Notes under the pieces: model-generated | Database searches by the model: none | Told to the model about the DNA's origin: nothing | What the model saw: the letters and a program-made list of their open reading frames with translations, nothing else | In this document: positions 41,588 to 50,999 of the stretch, in pieces | Layout: the number at the start of each line of letters is the position of its first letter | How positions within the stretch are numbered: position 1 is the stretch's first letter | NCBI RefSeq assembly: GCF_009708005.2 | Contig: NZ_CP052757.1 | Span: 3,224,001 to 3,288,000, forward strand | DNA length: 64,000 nucleotides | Source: Cellulosimicrobium protaetiae | GTDB taxonomy: Bacteria; Actinomycetota; Actinomycetes; Actinomycetales; Cellulomonadaceae | Direction: 5' to 3' | Made by a program: the position numbers and the translations under genes

Positions 41588-44500
41588 AGTGCCGCCCCCT
41601 CGGCGGCGCCGTCGACCTTCTCGACCCGCACCGAGCGGACGTCGGTCGGGGACGTCTCGACGACCACCTCGACCGCGAGCGTCTCGCGCGCGACGAGCTC
41701 ACGGTGCTCGTCGACCGCGACGAGCCACTCGCCCGGCACGTCGAGCGAGAGGCGGATGCGGTCCGCGACGTCCAGCCCCGCCGCCTTGCGCGCGTCCTGC
41801 ACGTCGCGGATGACGTCGCGCGCGTAGCCCTCGGCCAGCAGCGCGTCGTCGAGCACGAGGTCGAGGACGGCGAACCCGCCACCCGCGAGGACTGCGGCGG
41901 CGACGCTCGGCGCCTCACCCTCGGCGACCCCCCGGTCGGCGACCACCGTCGTCAGCTCGTACTCGGCGGGCAGGAGCGCCACGTCGCCGTCGTCCGTCGT
42001 CACGACGACGTCGCCGGCGTCGTCCACGCGCCACGCACCCGCCTTCGAGGCCTTGATGACGGCCTGGACGCCGCGCCCCAGGCGCGGGCCCGCGGCGCGC
42101 GCGTTGACGGCGAGGCGCTGCGTGATGCCGAACCGCTCGGCGGCGTCGGAGTCGGTCGACTCGAGGTCGACCGCCTTGACGTTGAGCTCGCGCGCGAGCA
42201 GGTCGGTGTACGGGGCGAGCGCCGCGGGGTCGTCCACGACGACCGTGAGCCGCGCGAGCGGCTGGCGCACCCGGAGCTGGTGCGCCTTGCGCAGACCGAG
42301 CGCGGCGGACGCGACGGCACGGACCTCGTCCATCGCGGCGACGAGCCCAGGGTCGGCCACGAGGGACGCGTCCGGGACGTGACGGACGACCGTCGCGGAC
42401 GATCCGTCCTCGCCGTCGAACCGCTCCCCGACCTCCTCGGTGGCCGCGGGCCAGTCCGTGATGTGCACCGAGCGCCCGCCCGTCAGGCCGCGCCAGACCT
42501 CCTCCGCGAGCAGCGGGGCGAGCGGCGCCATGACGCGCGTGAGCGTCTCGAGCGCGGTGTACAGCGTGTCGAACGCGTCGGCGTCCTCCGCCCAGAACCG
42601 GTCGCGCTGCGTGCGCACGTACCAGTTCGTCAGGACGTCGAGGTGCTCGCGCACGGTCTCGCACGCGCCCGCGATGTCGTACGCGTCGAGCTGCCCGGTC
42701 ACGCGCACGACGAGGTCGTGCGTGCGCGCGAGCAGGTAGCGGTCGAGCGCCGGGAGCCCGGTCACGCGCTCGGGCGCGACGCGCTGCGCGACGTACCCGC
42801 CGCCGTCGGGCACCCCGCCGCCGCTGCGCGCCTGGGCCTTCGACGTGTTCGCGTACAGGGTGAAGAAGTAGTACGTGCTCCACAGCGGCAGCAGCACCTG
42901 GCGCACCGCGTCGCGGATCCCGTCCTCCGTGACAACGAGGTTGCCGCCGCGCAGGATCGGCGAGCTCATGAGGAACCAGCGCATCGCGTCGGAGCCGTCG
43001 CGGTCGAAGACCTCGTTGACGTCCGGGTAGTTGCGCAGCGACTTGCTCATCTTGCGGCCGTCGGAGCCGAGCACGATCCCGTGCGAGACGGCCGAGCGGA
43101 ACGCCGGGCGGTCGAACAGCGCGGTCGCGAGCACGTGCAGCGTGTAGAACCAGCCGCGCGTCTGGCCGATGTACTCGACGATGAAGTCGCCCGGGTTGTG
43201 GTGCTCGAACCAGTCGGTGTTCTCGAACGGGTAGTGCACCTGCGCGTAGGGCATGGACCCCGAGTCGAACCAGACGTCCATGACGTCCTCGACGCGGCGC
43301 ATGGTCGAGCGGCCCGTCGGGTCGTCGGGGTTCGGCCGCGTGAGGCGGTCGACGAACGGGCGGTGCAGGTCCGGCTCGCCCTTCTCGTTGCGCGGCAGCG
43401 TGCCGAAGTCGCGCTCGAGCTCGGCGAACGACCCGTAGACGTCGACGCGCGGGTGCTGCGGGTCGTCCGAGCGCCACACGGGGACGGGGCTGCCCCAGAA
43501 CCGGTTGCGCGTGATCGACCAGTCGCGCGCGTTCTCCAGCCACTTGCCGAACTGGCCGTGCTGGATGTGCTCGGGCGTCCAGGAGATCTGCTCGTTGAGC
43601 TCGACCATGCGGTCCTTGAACTTCGACACCGCGACGAACCACGACGACACGCCCATGTAGATGAGCGGCTGCCGGCAGCGCCAGCAGTGCGGGTAGGAGT
43701 GCGCGTACGACTCGCGGCGCAGCAGCACCGTCCCGGCGCTCGTCGCGCCGAGCGCGAGGTCCGGGGTCTGCTCGCCCGCGGCGACCGCGGCGTCGTGGCG
43801 CGTGCGGCCCTTGAGGTGGTCGATGATGAGCGCGTTCGCGTCGAAGACCTGGAGGCTCTCGTAGTCGACGACGGGGAAGACGAACTTCCCGTCGGACGCG
43901 ACCGGCAGCACGGGCTCGACGCCCTCGCGGTCCGAGACGACCTTGTCCTCCTCGCCGAACGCGCCGGCGTTGTGCACGAGGCCGGTACCGTCCGTCGTCG
44001 TGACGAAGTCCGCCTCGACCACGCGGTGCGCCCCGGCGTGCCCGGAGAAGTACGAGAACGGCGGCGTGTAGGAGCGCCCGACGAGGTCGGCGCCCGTGAG
44101 CCGCTCGACGACCTGCGTCGTCACGTCCTCGACGCCCTCGTCGGCGAGCTCGCGCGCGTACGCCGCGAGGCGCTCGGCCGCGATCACGTAGCGCTCCTTG
44201 ACACCCGTGAACGACGACTCCACGACGACGTACTCGACGTCGGGGCCGACCATGACGAAGAGGTTCGACGGCAGCGTCCAGGGCGTCGTCGTCCAGATGA
44301 GCGCGAGCTCGCCCGTCTCGAGCCGGAAGCCCACGGTGACCGCCGGGTCCTGGCGGACCTGGTACACGTCCTCGTCCATGCGCAGCTCGTGGTTGGACAG
44401 CGGCGTCTGGTCGTTCCAGCAGTACGGCAGCACGCGGAAGCCCTCGTAGACCAGGCCCTTGTCGTAGAGCTGCTTGAACGCCCACAGGACCGACTCCATG

Positions 44501-45045
44501 AACGTCGGGTCGAGCGTCTTGTAGTCGTGCTCGAAGTCGACCCAGCGCGCCTGGCGGGTCACGTAGTCCTGCCACTCGCTCGTGTACTTGAGCACCGACG
44601 CGCGGCACGCGTCGTTGAACCGCTCGATCCCCAGCTCGAGGATCTCCTCCTTGGTCTTGATCCCGAGCTGGTCCATCGCCTCGAGCTCGGCGGGCAGCCC
44701 GTGCGTGTCCCACCCGAAGCGGCGCTCGACGTGCTTGCCCCGCATGGTCTGGTAGCGCGGGACGACGTCCTTCGCGTACCCCGTGAGCAGGTGCCCGTAG
44801 TGGGGCAGGCCGTTCGCGAAGGGCGGACCGTCGTAGAAGACGAACTCGTTGCTGCCGTTCTCGCCGGCGGGGTTGCGCTCGACCGAGGCGCGGAACGTGT
44901 CGTCCGCGTCCCAGTAGGCGAGCACGTCGCGCTCGATCGCGGGCAGGTCCGGGGAGGCGGGGACGCCGAACGCGGCGCCGGGCTGCGCGGTCGTGGGCTC
45001 GGAGGTGGGATCGGACGCGGGGTCGCGGTGCAGCGGGTAGGCCAT
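41584..45045 (-). CDS. ileS: Isoleucyl-tRNA synthetase
   Basis: Class I aminoacyl-tRNA synthetase of 1153 residues. The HIGH-type motif is PHYGHLLTG (residues 82-85) and the KMSKS loop is [22 protein letters not shown] and [13 protein letters not shown] belong to the catalytic and editing regions. Sequence features and length suit the second (eukaryote-like) IleRS type, which in other organisms is poorly inhibited by mupirocin; this is inference. The ATG at 45045 follows a T-box leader; a frame extending to 45252 would run through that leader and is rejected. Confidence 0.95.
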   Translation of the reverse strand: MAYPLHRDPASDPTSEPTTAQPGAAFGVPASPDLPAIERDVLAYWDADDTFRASVERNPAGENGSNEFVFYDGPPFANGLPHYGHLLTGYAKDVVPRYQTMRGKHVERRFGWDTHGLPAELEAMDQLGIKTKEEILELGIERFNDACRASVLKYTSEWQDYVTRQARWVDFEHDYKTLDPTFMESVLWAFKQLYDKGLVYEGFRVLPYCWNDQTPLSNHELRMDEDVYQVRQDPAVTVGFRLETGELALIWTTTPWTLPSNLFVMVGPDVEYVVVESSFTGVKERYVIAAERLAAYARELADEGVEDVTTQVVERLTGADLVGRSYTPPFSYFSGHAGAHRVVEADFVTTTDGTGLVHNAGAFGEEDKVVSDREGVEPVLPVASDGKFVFPVVDYESLQVFDANALIIDHLKGRTRHDAAVAAGEQTPDLALGATSAGTVLLRRESYAHSYPHCWRCRQPLIYMGVSSWFVAVSKFKDRMVELNEQISWTPEHIQHGQFGKWLENARDWSITRNRFWGSPVPVWRSDDPQHPRVDVYGSFAELERDFGTLPRNEKGEPDLHRPFVDRLTRPNPDDPTGRSTMRRVEDVMDVWFDSGSMPYAQVHYPFENTDWFEHHNPGDFIVEYIGQTRGWFYTLHVLATALFDRPAFRSAVSHGIVLGSDGRKMSKSLRNYPDVNEVFDRDGSDAMRWFLMSSPILRGGNLVVTEDGIRDAVRQVLLPLWSTYYFFTLYANTSKAQARSGGGVPDGGGYVAQRVAPERVTGLPALDRYLLARTHDLVVRVTGQLDAYDIAGACETVREHLDVLTNWYVRTQRDRFWAEDADAFDTLYTALETLTRVMAPLAPLLAEEVWRGLTGGRSVHITDWPAATEEVGERFDGEDGSSATVVRHVPDASLVADPGLVAAMDEVRAVASAALGLRKAHQLRVRQPLARLTVVVDDPAALAPYTDLLARELNVKAVDLESTDSDAAERFGITQRLAVNARAAGPRLGRGVQAVIKASKAGAWRVDDAGDVVVTTDDGDVALLPAEYELTTVVADRGVAEGEAPSVAAAVLAGGGFAVLDLVLDDALLAEGYARDVIRDVQDARKAAGLDVADRIRLSLDVPGEWLVAVDEHRELVARETLAVEVVVETSPTDVRSVRVEKVDGAAEGAAL

Positions 45046-45059
45046 GGTCTCGAGGACTC

Positions 45060-45358
45060 CGGTGGGTAGCGGCCGGCGGAGGTCCGCCGTGGTGGTACGG
45101 GTCGGTCGTGCTCTCCTGCGAGGACGACTCCCCCACCCAGGGGCGGGCTCGCCGCGGTACCACCTCGCTTGCCGGCGTGCGCCTCCGCGCCCGACGCCGT
45201 CGGGCCCGGCGGGCGGTCGCCGACCGCTCGTCGCAGGCTGTGACGGGCCCACCCGTCCGGTTCTAGTGAGGACCTGGCCGCGGGGCCGTCAGGCCTGCCC
45301 GACGGCGCGGGTCCCGTTCTTCCGGAGGCTCGCCGGTGATGGCCGGGTCGACGCCTGT
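45060..45358 (-). promoter_or_regulatory. T-box riboswitch leader of ileS (translational type)
   Basis: The T-box core AAGCGAGGTGGTACCGCGG lies at 45152-45170 on the minus strand; its UGGU can pair with the ACCA end of uncharged tRNA-Ile. Upstream, in a compact stem I, the specifier ATC is at 45338-45340 within GGCCATCACCGGCGAGCC. Downstream GTACCACC (45091-45098) is complementary to the core GGTGGTAC, and a 7-bp hairpin (45074-45089) precedes the start region. No U-run follows, so control of translation is likely, as known for actinobacterial ileS leaders. Confidence 0.88.
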
Positions 45359-45364
45359 GCCCCG

Positions 45365-45370
45365 ATCCTA
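45365..45370 (-). promoter_or_regulatory. -10 box of the ileS promoter
   Basis: TAGGAT on the minus strand, 7 nt before an A at 45358 that would start the T-box transcript. A -35 element is not clear. It lies 64 nt from the start of the divergent metallopeptidase-like gene. Confidence 0.45.
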
Positions 45371-45433
45371 CCGCCTGGGGAGCTCCGCGGCCGGGACGTG
45401 GCCGGAACCGGAGTCCCGGTCCTCTCTCCGGGT

Positions 45434-48304
45434 ATGAGCCCGGCACACACGCTCGCCACGGACCAGGACGGCCCTCTCCCGCACGTCGTCGCGGACGGCG
45501 TGATCACGCTCGGACGGGTCGCGGCACGGTTCGACGTCGAGGGCGCGCTCCCCGCGCTCGAGACGCTGCTGGCGGCCGAACCCGGACTGACGGGGTCCGA
45601 CCTGCACCGCGCCGCGGCGAGGCACGACGTCGTGTGCACGACCCACCTCGTCGCCGCCCTCGTGACGGCACAGCTGCTCCACTGGGACCGGGGCGGGTCG
45701 GGGCTCCTGTGCCTCGCCGTGCCGGTCGGCGACCTCGTCGGCACCTCCCAGGAGCGGGAGCTCCTCGCCGCGTGGACCGGGGCGTGCGAGCGGCTCGCCA
45801 TGCTCCGGGAGGGCTTCGACGACCCGGAGGCACGCGCAGCGACCGCGATGTCGCACCTCTGCGCGCGGCTCGCCGGGACGGACCCGGACGCCGCGGTCGC
45901 GGCCGGCATCAACGGCGTCATGCTCGCGTACGCGTGCTCCGCCACCGGTCCGGCGATCACGGCGGCGGCCGGGACGCTGTTCGCGGCGGCCAACGGTCAC
46001 GACGAGGACGTCGCGCGACTCGCGCTGGCCTGGCGCGCACGCGGCCTGTCGCTCGTCGACCCCTCGGCCCGCGACGACCTGGCACTCTGGGACGCCGTCG
46101 AGAGCGCGTGCCGGTATCGGCCGACTGCGGAACCGGCAGCCACGGCGGCCGCCACCGAGGTCCGCGCCGTCCTGGACAGCGTGGGCACGGTCCGCGACCT
46201 CGGGCCGACCTACACCCTCGCGTTCCTGCGCGACCCGGCCGCGTCCGCGGCGCTCGACCGGCTCCGCCCCCTGGTCGACCCGGTGTGGCAGTTCGACGCG
46301 GACGCGCTCCAGTCGACCATGGCCGCGCTCCAGGGGATCAGCACCGAGTTCGACGAGCGACGGCTCCTGCTCATCCCGCCGCCCGAGCGCTCGGTCGCGA
46401 CCGCAGACATCGACGCCTGGTCGATCGACCACCACGCCTTCCGGAGTGCCGTGCCGTTCTCGACCGGGTTCCGCCGGGAGTCCGCCCAGGCCGACATCGT
46501 GCTCACGCTCGGGCACGAGCTGGTCCACATCGACTCGGCCTACGGGTGGCTCGGCACCGCCGTCTCCGCGCTGCGCACGGCCGCGACCGCCGACGAGGTG
46601 CTCCACCACGTCCGGCTGTCGGGCGAGGGAACCCCCGACCCCGAGGTCGTCGGCGGGCTCGCGTCGCTCGAGCCCGAGGCGGTGCTGCTCCCGTTCGTCG
46701 AGCGTCAGCTCGAGCTCGTCGTCAAGGCGCGGATCCTGCGCGACGTGTGGACCCCCTGGCTCGAGGGCGTGGCGGTGTTCGGCGAGCTCGCCTGCGACCC
46801 GACCACGGACACGGAGCGGACGACGAGCTTCGGCGGACCGTTGGTGCACCTCGTGGACCGGGTCTGGGACCCGGCCCACGACCCGCCCGTCGAGGAGTGG
46901 TACGCAGCGCGGCACGGCGAGGCCGAGCAGCTCTACGCGGACGCGCTCGGCGGGCTGGCGGCGCATCGTCTGCGGACCTACCTGGGACGCTCGCACTCGC
47001 GCTACCTTGCGGGCTACCTCGCCGTGCGCGGGGTGGTCGCGGCCTGGCGAGCGCAGCGGGACCTGGGCGGGATCGAGGCGTACCAGTCGCTCCTCGGTGC
47101 GACGCGCGCCACGACCCGGCACGCCCTCCCCGACCTGAGCCTGCCCCTCGAGGAGTTCGAGGAACGAGCGGTCGCGCTCATGACCGAGTGGGTGGGTCGG
47201 ACCGCCGCCCTCGACGACCGCGCGATCGCGCGGCTCGACCCGTACCGTCGACGGACCCCGCTCGACCCCTGGACCGGCGAGGAGGCGCACGAGCCGACCA
47301 CGCGCGACGCCGCGCTGCTCGCCGAGGCCGCCGCAGCTCCCCGGTCCGGTCGCGACCGCGAGCTGGGCCACCTCACGCCCGAGACGCGGGGCCTGCTCGC
47401 GCCCCTCCTCGACATCGCCGCGCCGAGCATGGGCACGCTCGCGACCGACGACCTCCAGCACCTCTCGAACGACCGTGCCCGACGCATGCACCTCGTCCCG
47501 ATAGGTCGGTTCGACGCGCTCTTCTGGCTGTGGGTCGGAGAGGACGGGTCGCGCACCCAGCTCTTCCTCCAGCTCCGGGTGACGAGCGAGACCGTCGACG
47601 ACGGGCGTGGCGGCTACTCCCTGTACGGGATACCCCTCACGCCGGACGAGATGGCGCTCCTGCGCTCCGAGACCGCCCGTCTGCGCGGCGCTCGCATGGA
47701 GGTCCACCGCTTCGTCGACCGTGCGGACTCGCGCGAGAACGGCCTCACCTCGGGCCAGGTCCTGGCGCTGCGCTACGGCGAGTTCGTCAAGGCCGTCCCG
47801 AGCGGGCTGTGCTGGGGCATCGACCCGACCCCGTCGATGCTCGAGGACGTCACGGCGCGCGTCCGTCCCGACACCCTCACCCTGCTCGACCTGCGCGTCA
47901 ACGACGGACCCGCGCTCGCCCGTCGCGCGCGCTCGTGGCTGACGAGGGTCGAGGGCTCCGACGTCCACCCTGCGGTCCCCGCCTGGTGCGACCTCGTGCA
48001 GGGCCTCGCGACCCTCGCCGCGAGCCCCGGGAGCCCGGGGGTCGTGGACCGCTCGGGGCGGGCGCTGCTGGGCCTGCTCGGATGGCCCGGCGAGCAGGTC
48101 GAGGACGTCCTGCGCGTCGGTGTGCGCGCGCTCGCGTCGGACGAGTCCGCCGCGCTCGGGCCGCTCCTGGCGACGCTGCTCGCCACCGGTGTCGCCGGTC
48201 CTACGGACGCGCCGCACGACCTCGACCCGGGGTTCCTCGACTCGCTGTTCTCGCACCGTGGCCCCGGCTGGGACGTCCGGCCGCTGCAGAAGGAGGAATC
48301 ATGA
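45434..48304 (+). CDS. Large protein with gluzincin-like HExxH motif, family not recognised
   Basis: A 956-residue soluble protein with no signal peptide or transmembrane helix. LTLGHELVHIDSAYG (HExxH at 361-365) and, about 80 residues later, PWLEGVAVFGELACD (Glu444) resemble the zinc site of gluzincin peptidases, where HExxH is joined by a Glu from a WxxEGxA-like helix. The N-terminal 250 residues are Ala/Leu-rich and helical; the C-terminal 400 have no motif I know. The start is uncertain: ATG at 45434 is given, a GTG at 45398 is in frame, and neither has a good ribosome site. It overlaps the next gene (ATGA), indicating a functional pair. Peptidase activity is inference. Confidence 0.75.
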   Translation: MSPAHTLATDQDGPLPHVVADGVITLGRVAARFDVEGALPALETLLAAEPGLTGSDLHRAAARHDVVCTTHLVAALVTAQLLHWDRGGSGLLCLAVPVGDLVGTSQERELLAAWTGACERLAMLREGFDDPEARAATAMSHLCARLAGTDPDAAVAAGINGVMLAYACSATGPAITAAAGTLFAAANGHDEDVARLALAWRARGLSLVDPSARDDLALWDAVESACRYRPTAEPAATAAATEVRAVLDSVGTVRDLGPTYTLAFLRDPAASAALDRLRPLVDPVWQFDADALQSTMAALQGISTEFDERRLLLIPPPERSVATADIDAWSIDHHAFRSAVPFSTGFRRESAQADIVLTLGHELVHIDSAYGWLGTAVSALRTAATADEVLHHVRLSGEGTPDPEVVGGLASLEPEAVLLPFVERQLELVVKARILRDVWTPWLEGVAVFGELACDPTTDTERTTSFGGPLVHLVDRVWDPAHDPPVEEWYAARHGEAEQLYADALGGLAAHRLRTYLGRSHSRYLAGYLAVRGVVAAWRAQRDLGGIEAYQSLLGATRATTRHALPDLSLPLEEFEERAVALMTEWVGRTAALDDRAIARLDPYRRRTPLDPWTGEEAHEPTTRDAALLAEAAAAPRSGRDRELGHLTPETRGLLAPLLDIAAPSMGTLATDDLQHLSNDRARRMHLVPIGRFDALFWLWVGEDGSRTQLFLQLRVTSETVDDGRGGYSLYGIPLTPDEMALLRSETARLRGARMEVHRFVDRADSRENGLTSGQVLALRYGEFVKAVPSGLCWGIDPTPSMLEDVTARVRPDTLTLLDLRVNDGPALARRARSWLTRVEGSDVHPAVPAWCDLVQGLATLAASPGSPGVVDRSGRALLGLLGWPGEQVEDVLRVGVRALASDESAALGPLLATLLATGVAGPTDAPHDLDPGFLDSLFSHRGPGWDVRPLQKEES

Positions 48305-48810
48305 TCGCGATCGGACTGCTCGACCGTCAGGGGTTCGAGGACGCGCTGGCCCACGCGGGCGCGCTCGGCGCCGGCGGGGACGACCTCGCCGGACTGTCGG
48401 CACCCGCCGACGGCGGCTTCCTCGGCAAGCTCTCCGAGGTCTGGGAGTCGATCGAGCGGGCCCTCCGGGAGGCCTTCGTCCACGGCGCGGAACGGGCCAC
48501 GGCGGCGCGGGACGCCGCCGTCGCGCTCGCGGAGCGGTGCATGGAGGAGGCCGGTCGCCGAGCACGCGACGTCCACCAGGCGCTCCTGAGCAGGCTCCAG
48601 GACTACGTCGGCACCCTCGTCGACACCATGCTGGCGCGGCTGCGCCCGGCGTTCGCCGTGGGGGGCTCGGACCTCACCCTCGACTCCGTGGACGTGAACC
48701 AGAGGATCTCGTTCACCGGCTCCCTCAAGGCGGCCATCACCGAGGTGGTCGCGCTCACGTCCAGCGGCGAGCTGACGGTGAGCGCCGGCTACCGCGTCTC
48801 GCGGTCCTGA
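48301..48810 (+). CDS. 169-residue partner of the HExxH protein, function unknown
   Basis: The start codon overlaps the upstream stop and a perfect AAGGAGG lies 5 nt before it, so it is made in step with, and probably in excess of, the large protein. The sequence has an amphipathic helical middle (about residues 45-110, LSEVWESIERALREAF through VHQALLSRLQDYVG) and a short C-terminal part with alternating polar and hydrophobic residues (QRISFTGSLKAAITEVVAL, ELTVSAGYRV) suggesting beta strands. I loosely associate the C-terminal pattern with small domains coupled to peptidases in conflict systems, but cannot name a family. Confidence 0.75.
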   Translation: MIAIGLLDRQGFEDALAHAGALGAGGDDLAGLSAPADGGFLGKLSEVWESIERALREAFVHGAERATAARDAAVALAERCMEEAGRRARDVHQALLSRLQDYVGTLVDTMLARLRPAFAVGGSDLTLDSVDVNQRISFTGSLKAAITEVVALTSSGELTVSAGYRVSRS

Positions 48811-48986
48811 CGTCGACGCGCCGTGTAGGCGTCGATGTCCCGGGCGACGAGCCACTCCAGCGTGAGGGGCGGGCGAGCGTCGTGCCCGACGGCGGTCGTC
48901 GCGGCGCGCGGGCGGACGGCCTCGGGCGACGGCGCGGCGAGCGGCGTCGTCGGGCGGTAGCGGGGAAAGCTCGGGGGAACGTACAT
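48789..48986 (-). CDS. Possible 65-residue small protein
   Basis: A short frame starting MYVPPSFPRYRPTT and ending LEWLVARDIDAYTARRRQDRETR. The Pro-rich N-terminus and the ordered helical end look more protein-like than the average spurious frame, but no ribosome site is clear and it overlaps the end of the 169-residue gene tail-to-tail by 22 nt. I do not recognise it. Confidence 0.3.
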   Translation of the reverse strand: MYVPPSFPRYRPTTPLAAPSPEAVRPRAATTAVGHDARPPLTLEWLVARDIDAYTARRRQDRETR

Positions 48987-49322
48987 GGTGGTCTCGCGTC
49001 CTGTGCTCGGTGGGCGTCCGGAGGTGCAGACCCGGGCGTCGCGCGGGACTCATCGATGAGCCCGTGGCACGAGACCGGCGACCGTCACGCCCCTTCGACA
49101 GGAGGGAGGGGCGGGAGGCTGCTCGCGGACACCAGGTCGGGGCTGCGCAGGGCGCCGCGAGCCCTCAACAACAGGTGGCGGAGAGGACCTGCGGGCGCGC
49201 GGGGACGAGCGTGCTGCTCGTGGGGCGCGGGGAGGTCACGCGGACATGCTGCCAGGGCGGACCGACGGCAGGCAACCCCGGGTCCACGGGCCGGACGACG
49301 AGGCCTGCGCGAGGGTGACGGC
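48987..49322. other. 336-nt region without a clear gene
   Basis: Lies downstream of the molybdopterin oxidoreductase gene (minus) and beyond the 169-residue gene (plus). It contains a 12-bp palindrome CTCATCGATGAG (49049-49060) flanked by GGG and CCC, which could be a bidirectional terminator. A 24-codon minus-strand frame (49165-49239) ends in two Cys codons. Nothing else is recognisable. Confidence 0.4.
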
Positions 49323-50915
49323 TCACTGCACGCGGACGGTGACCTCGTGCCAGCCGGACGCACCGTCGGGGGCGGGCGGGGCGACGTCGGCGGTCTGCGT
49401 GCGGCCGCCGGCGTCGGTCGCGCGGACCGTCAGGCGGTGCTCCCCCGGCGTGGCGTCCCACGTGTACGACCACTGCCGCCACGTGTCAGGCCCCACCGTG
49501 TCGGCGAGGGTCGCCGTGCGCCACGTGCCGTCGTCGACCCGGACCTCCACACCCGCGATCCCGGTGTGCTGCGCCCACGCGACGCCCGCGACGGTCACGA
49601 CGCCCGCCGGCACCGGCGCCCCCGCGCGCGGCGTGTCGACGCGCGACGCGAGCTTGATCGGGCCGCGCTCCGACCAGCCGCGCGTGGACCAGTACGCGAC
49701 GTCGTCGGCGAACGTCGTGACCTTGAGATCGGTGACCCACTTGGTCGCCGAGACGTAGCCGTAGAGACCCGGGACCACGAGCCGCGCGGGGAACCCGTGC
49801 TCGGCGGGCAGCGGCTCGCCGTTCATCCCGACGGCGAGCAGGCACGCCCGGCCGGGGTCGGTGAGCACGTCGAGCGGCGTGCTCGCGGTCCAGCCGTCGG
49901 CGCTCGTGGACAGGACCATGTCGGCGCCGTCCTGGACCCCGGCCCGCGCCAGCAGCTCGTGCACGGGGTACCCGAGCCACCGCGCGTTGCCCACGAGGTC
50001 GCCGCCGACCTCGTTCGACACGCACGTCAGCGTCACGTGGTGCTCCGTGAGCGGGAGCGCGAGCACCTCGTCGAGCGTGAGCTCGAACGGCTCCTCGACG
50101 AGACCGGTCACGCGCAGGGTCCACGAAGCAGGGTCGACCTGGGGCACGCGCAGCGCGGTGTCGATCCGGTAGAAGTCGTCGTTCGGCGTGACGTACGGCG
50201 CGAGTCCCGGGACCCGCAGGTCCGCCCCCGCGGGGACGGACGGCGCGGGCGTCGCCGGCGCCGGCAGCCGCAGCGCCTCGCGCGCAGCGGTGACGGCGCG
50301 CGACCCGGCCGACACCGCGCGGGAGGTCGCGAGCGCGACGACGCCCGCCGCGGCCGCGAGACCGGTGACCAGGAGGAAGCGACGGCGGTCCATCGGGCCG
50401 CGCACGCCGGTGCCCGCGCCGCCGCCGGCCTCGACGTCCCCCTCGAGGACCCCCGCCTCGGTCGTGCCGCGCAGGGGCGCGAGCGACGCGCGCAGCAGCA
50501 GGATCGCGACCCCGACCCCGACGAGCGAGGGCAGCGCCCACGCGACGCTCGCACCCGGCCGGGTCGCGGCCACGAGTGCAGCGACCGCACCCACGACACC
50601 CAGGAGCACGGAACCCCACGGCGGACGGCGGAGCTCGAGCCAGCCCGCGAGCGCCGCGCCCGCGGCGAGGACGACGGCCATCCCGCCGAGCAGGACGGCC
50701 TTGTCCGCCGTGCCGAACGTCGCCACGGCCCAGTCCTTGACCGGGCCCGGGACGGCGTCGACCACCCCGGCCCCGGCGGCGAACAGCGGGCTCGACCCGG
50801 GCCCGACGAGGGCGGCGACGAGCTCGGCGACCGCGAACCCCACGGCCGCGCACACGACGCCTGCGAGCGCAGCCCACGCGCCCGGGTGCCCGTGCCGCCC
50901 GGACCTGTCCGTCAT
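49323..50915 (-). CDS. Membrane-anchored molybdopterin-dependent oxidoreductase (sulfite oxidase fold)
   Basis: A 530-residue protein. The N-terminal 165 residues hold about four transmembrane helices; GPMDRRRFLLVTG then leads a fifth, Tat-like hydrophobic segment. The periplasmic catalytic domain has the cofactor Cys in HHVTLTCVSNEVGGDLVGNARW, with PARLVVPGLYGYVSATKWVTDL typical of the family, and a C-terminal dimer-type beta domain. The natural substrate (sulfite, methionine sulfoxide or another oxo compound) is unknown. ATG at 50915 with GGAGGG. No partner cytochrome subunit is adjacent, so the helices may serve as quinone link. Confidence 0.9.
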   Translation of the reverse strand: MTDRSGRHGHPGAWAALAGVVCAAVGFAVAELVAALVGPGSSPLFAAGAGVVDAVPGPVKDWAVATFGTADKAVLLGGMAVVLAAGAALAGWLELRRPPWGSVLLGVVGAVAALVAATRPGASVAWALPSLVGVGVAILLLRASLAPLRGTTEAGVLEGDVEAGGGAGTGVRGPMDRRRFLLVTGLAAAAGVVALATSRAVSAGSRAVTAAREALRLPAPATPAPSVPAGADLRVPGLAPYVTPNDDFYRIDTALRVPQVDPASWTLRVTGLVEEPFELTLDEVLALPLTEHHVTLTCVSNEVGGDLVGNARWLGYPVHELLARAGVQDGADMVLSTSADGWTASTPLDVLTDPGRACLLAVGMNGEPLPAEHGFPARLVVPGLYGYVSATKWVTDLKVTTFADDVAYWSTRGWSERGPIKLASRVDTPRAGAPVPAGVVTVAGVAWAQHTGIAGVEVRVDDGTWRTATLADTVGPDTWRQWSYTWDATPGEHRLTVRATDAGGRTQTADVAPPAPDGASGWHEVTVRVQ

Positions 50916-50999
50916 CTGTCGCCCTCCTCTCCCCCAGTCAACGCCCGTCGCGGGCTGCGCGCCACGGTCCCCGCGTCACCGGGGCCGGCCGCGCAGCCG

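Noticed and set aside
45046-45252. N-terminal extension of IleRS by 69 residues
   Set aside because: The extra codons run through the T-box core and its hairpins; homology to IleRS starts near the ATG at 45045.
49165-49239. 24-codon Cys-Cys leader peptide as a sulfur attenuator
   Set aside because: It lies downstream, not upstream, of the oxidoreductase gene, has no ribosome site and controls no evident sulfur gene.
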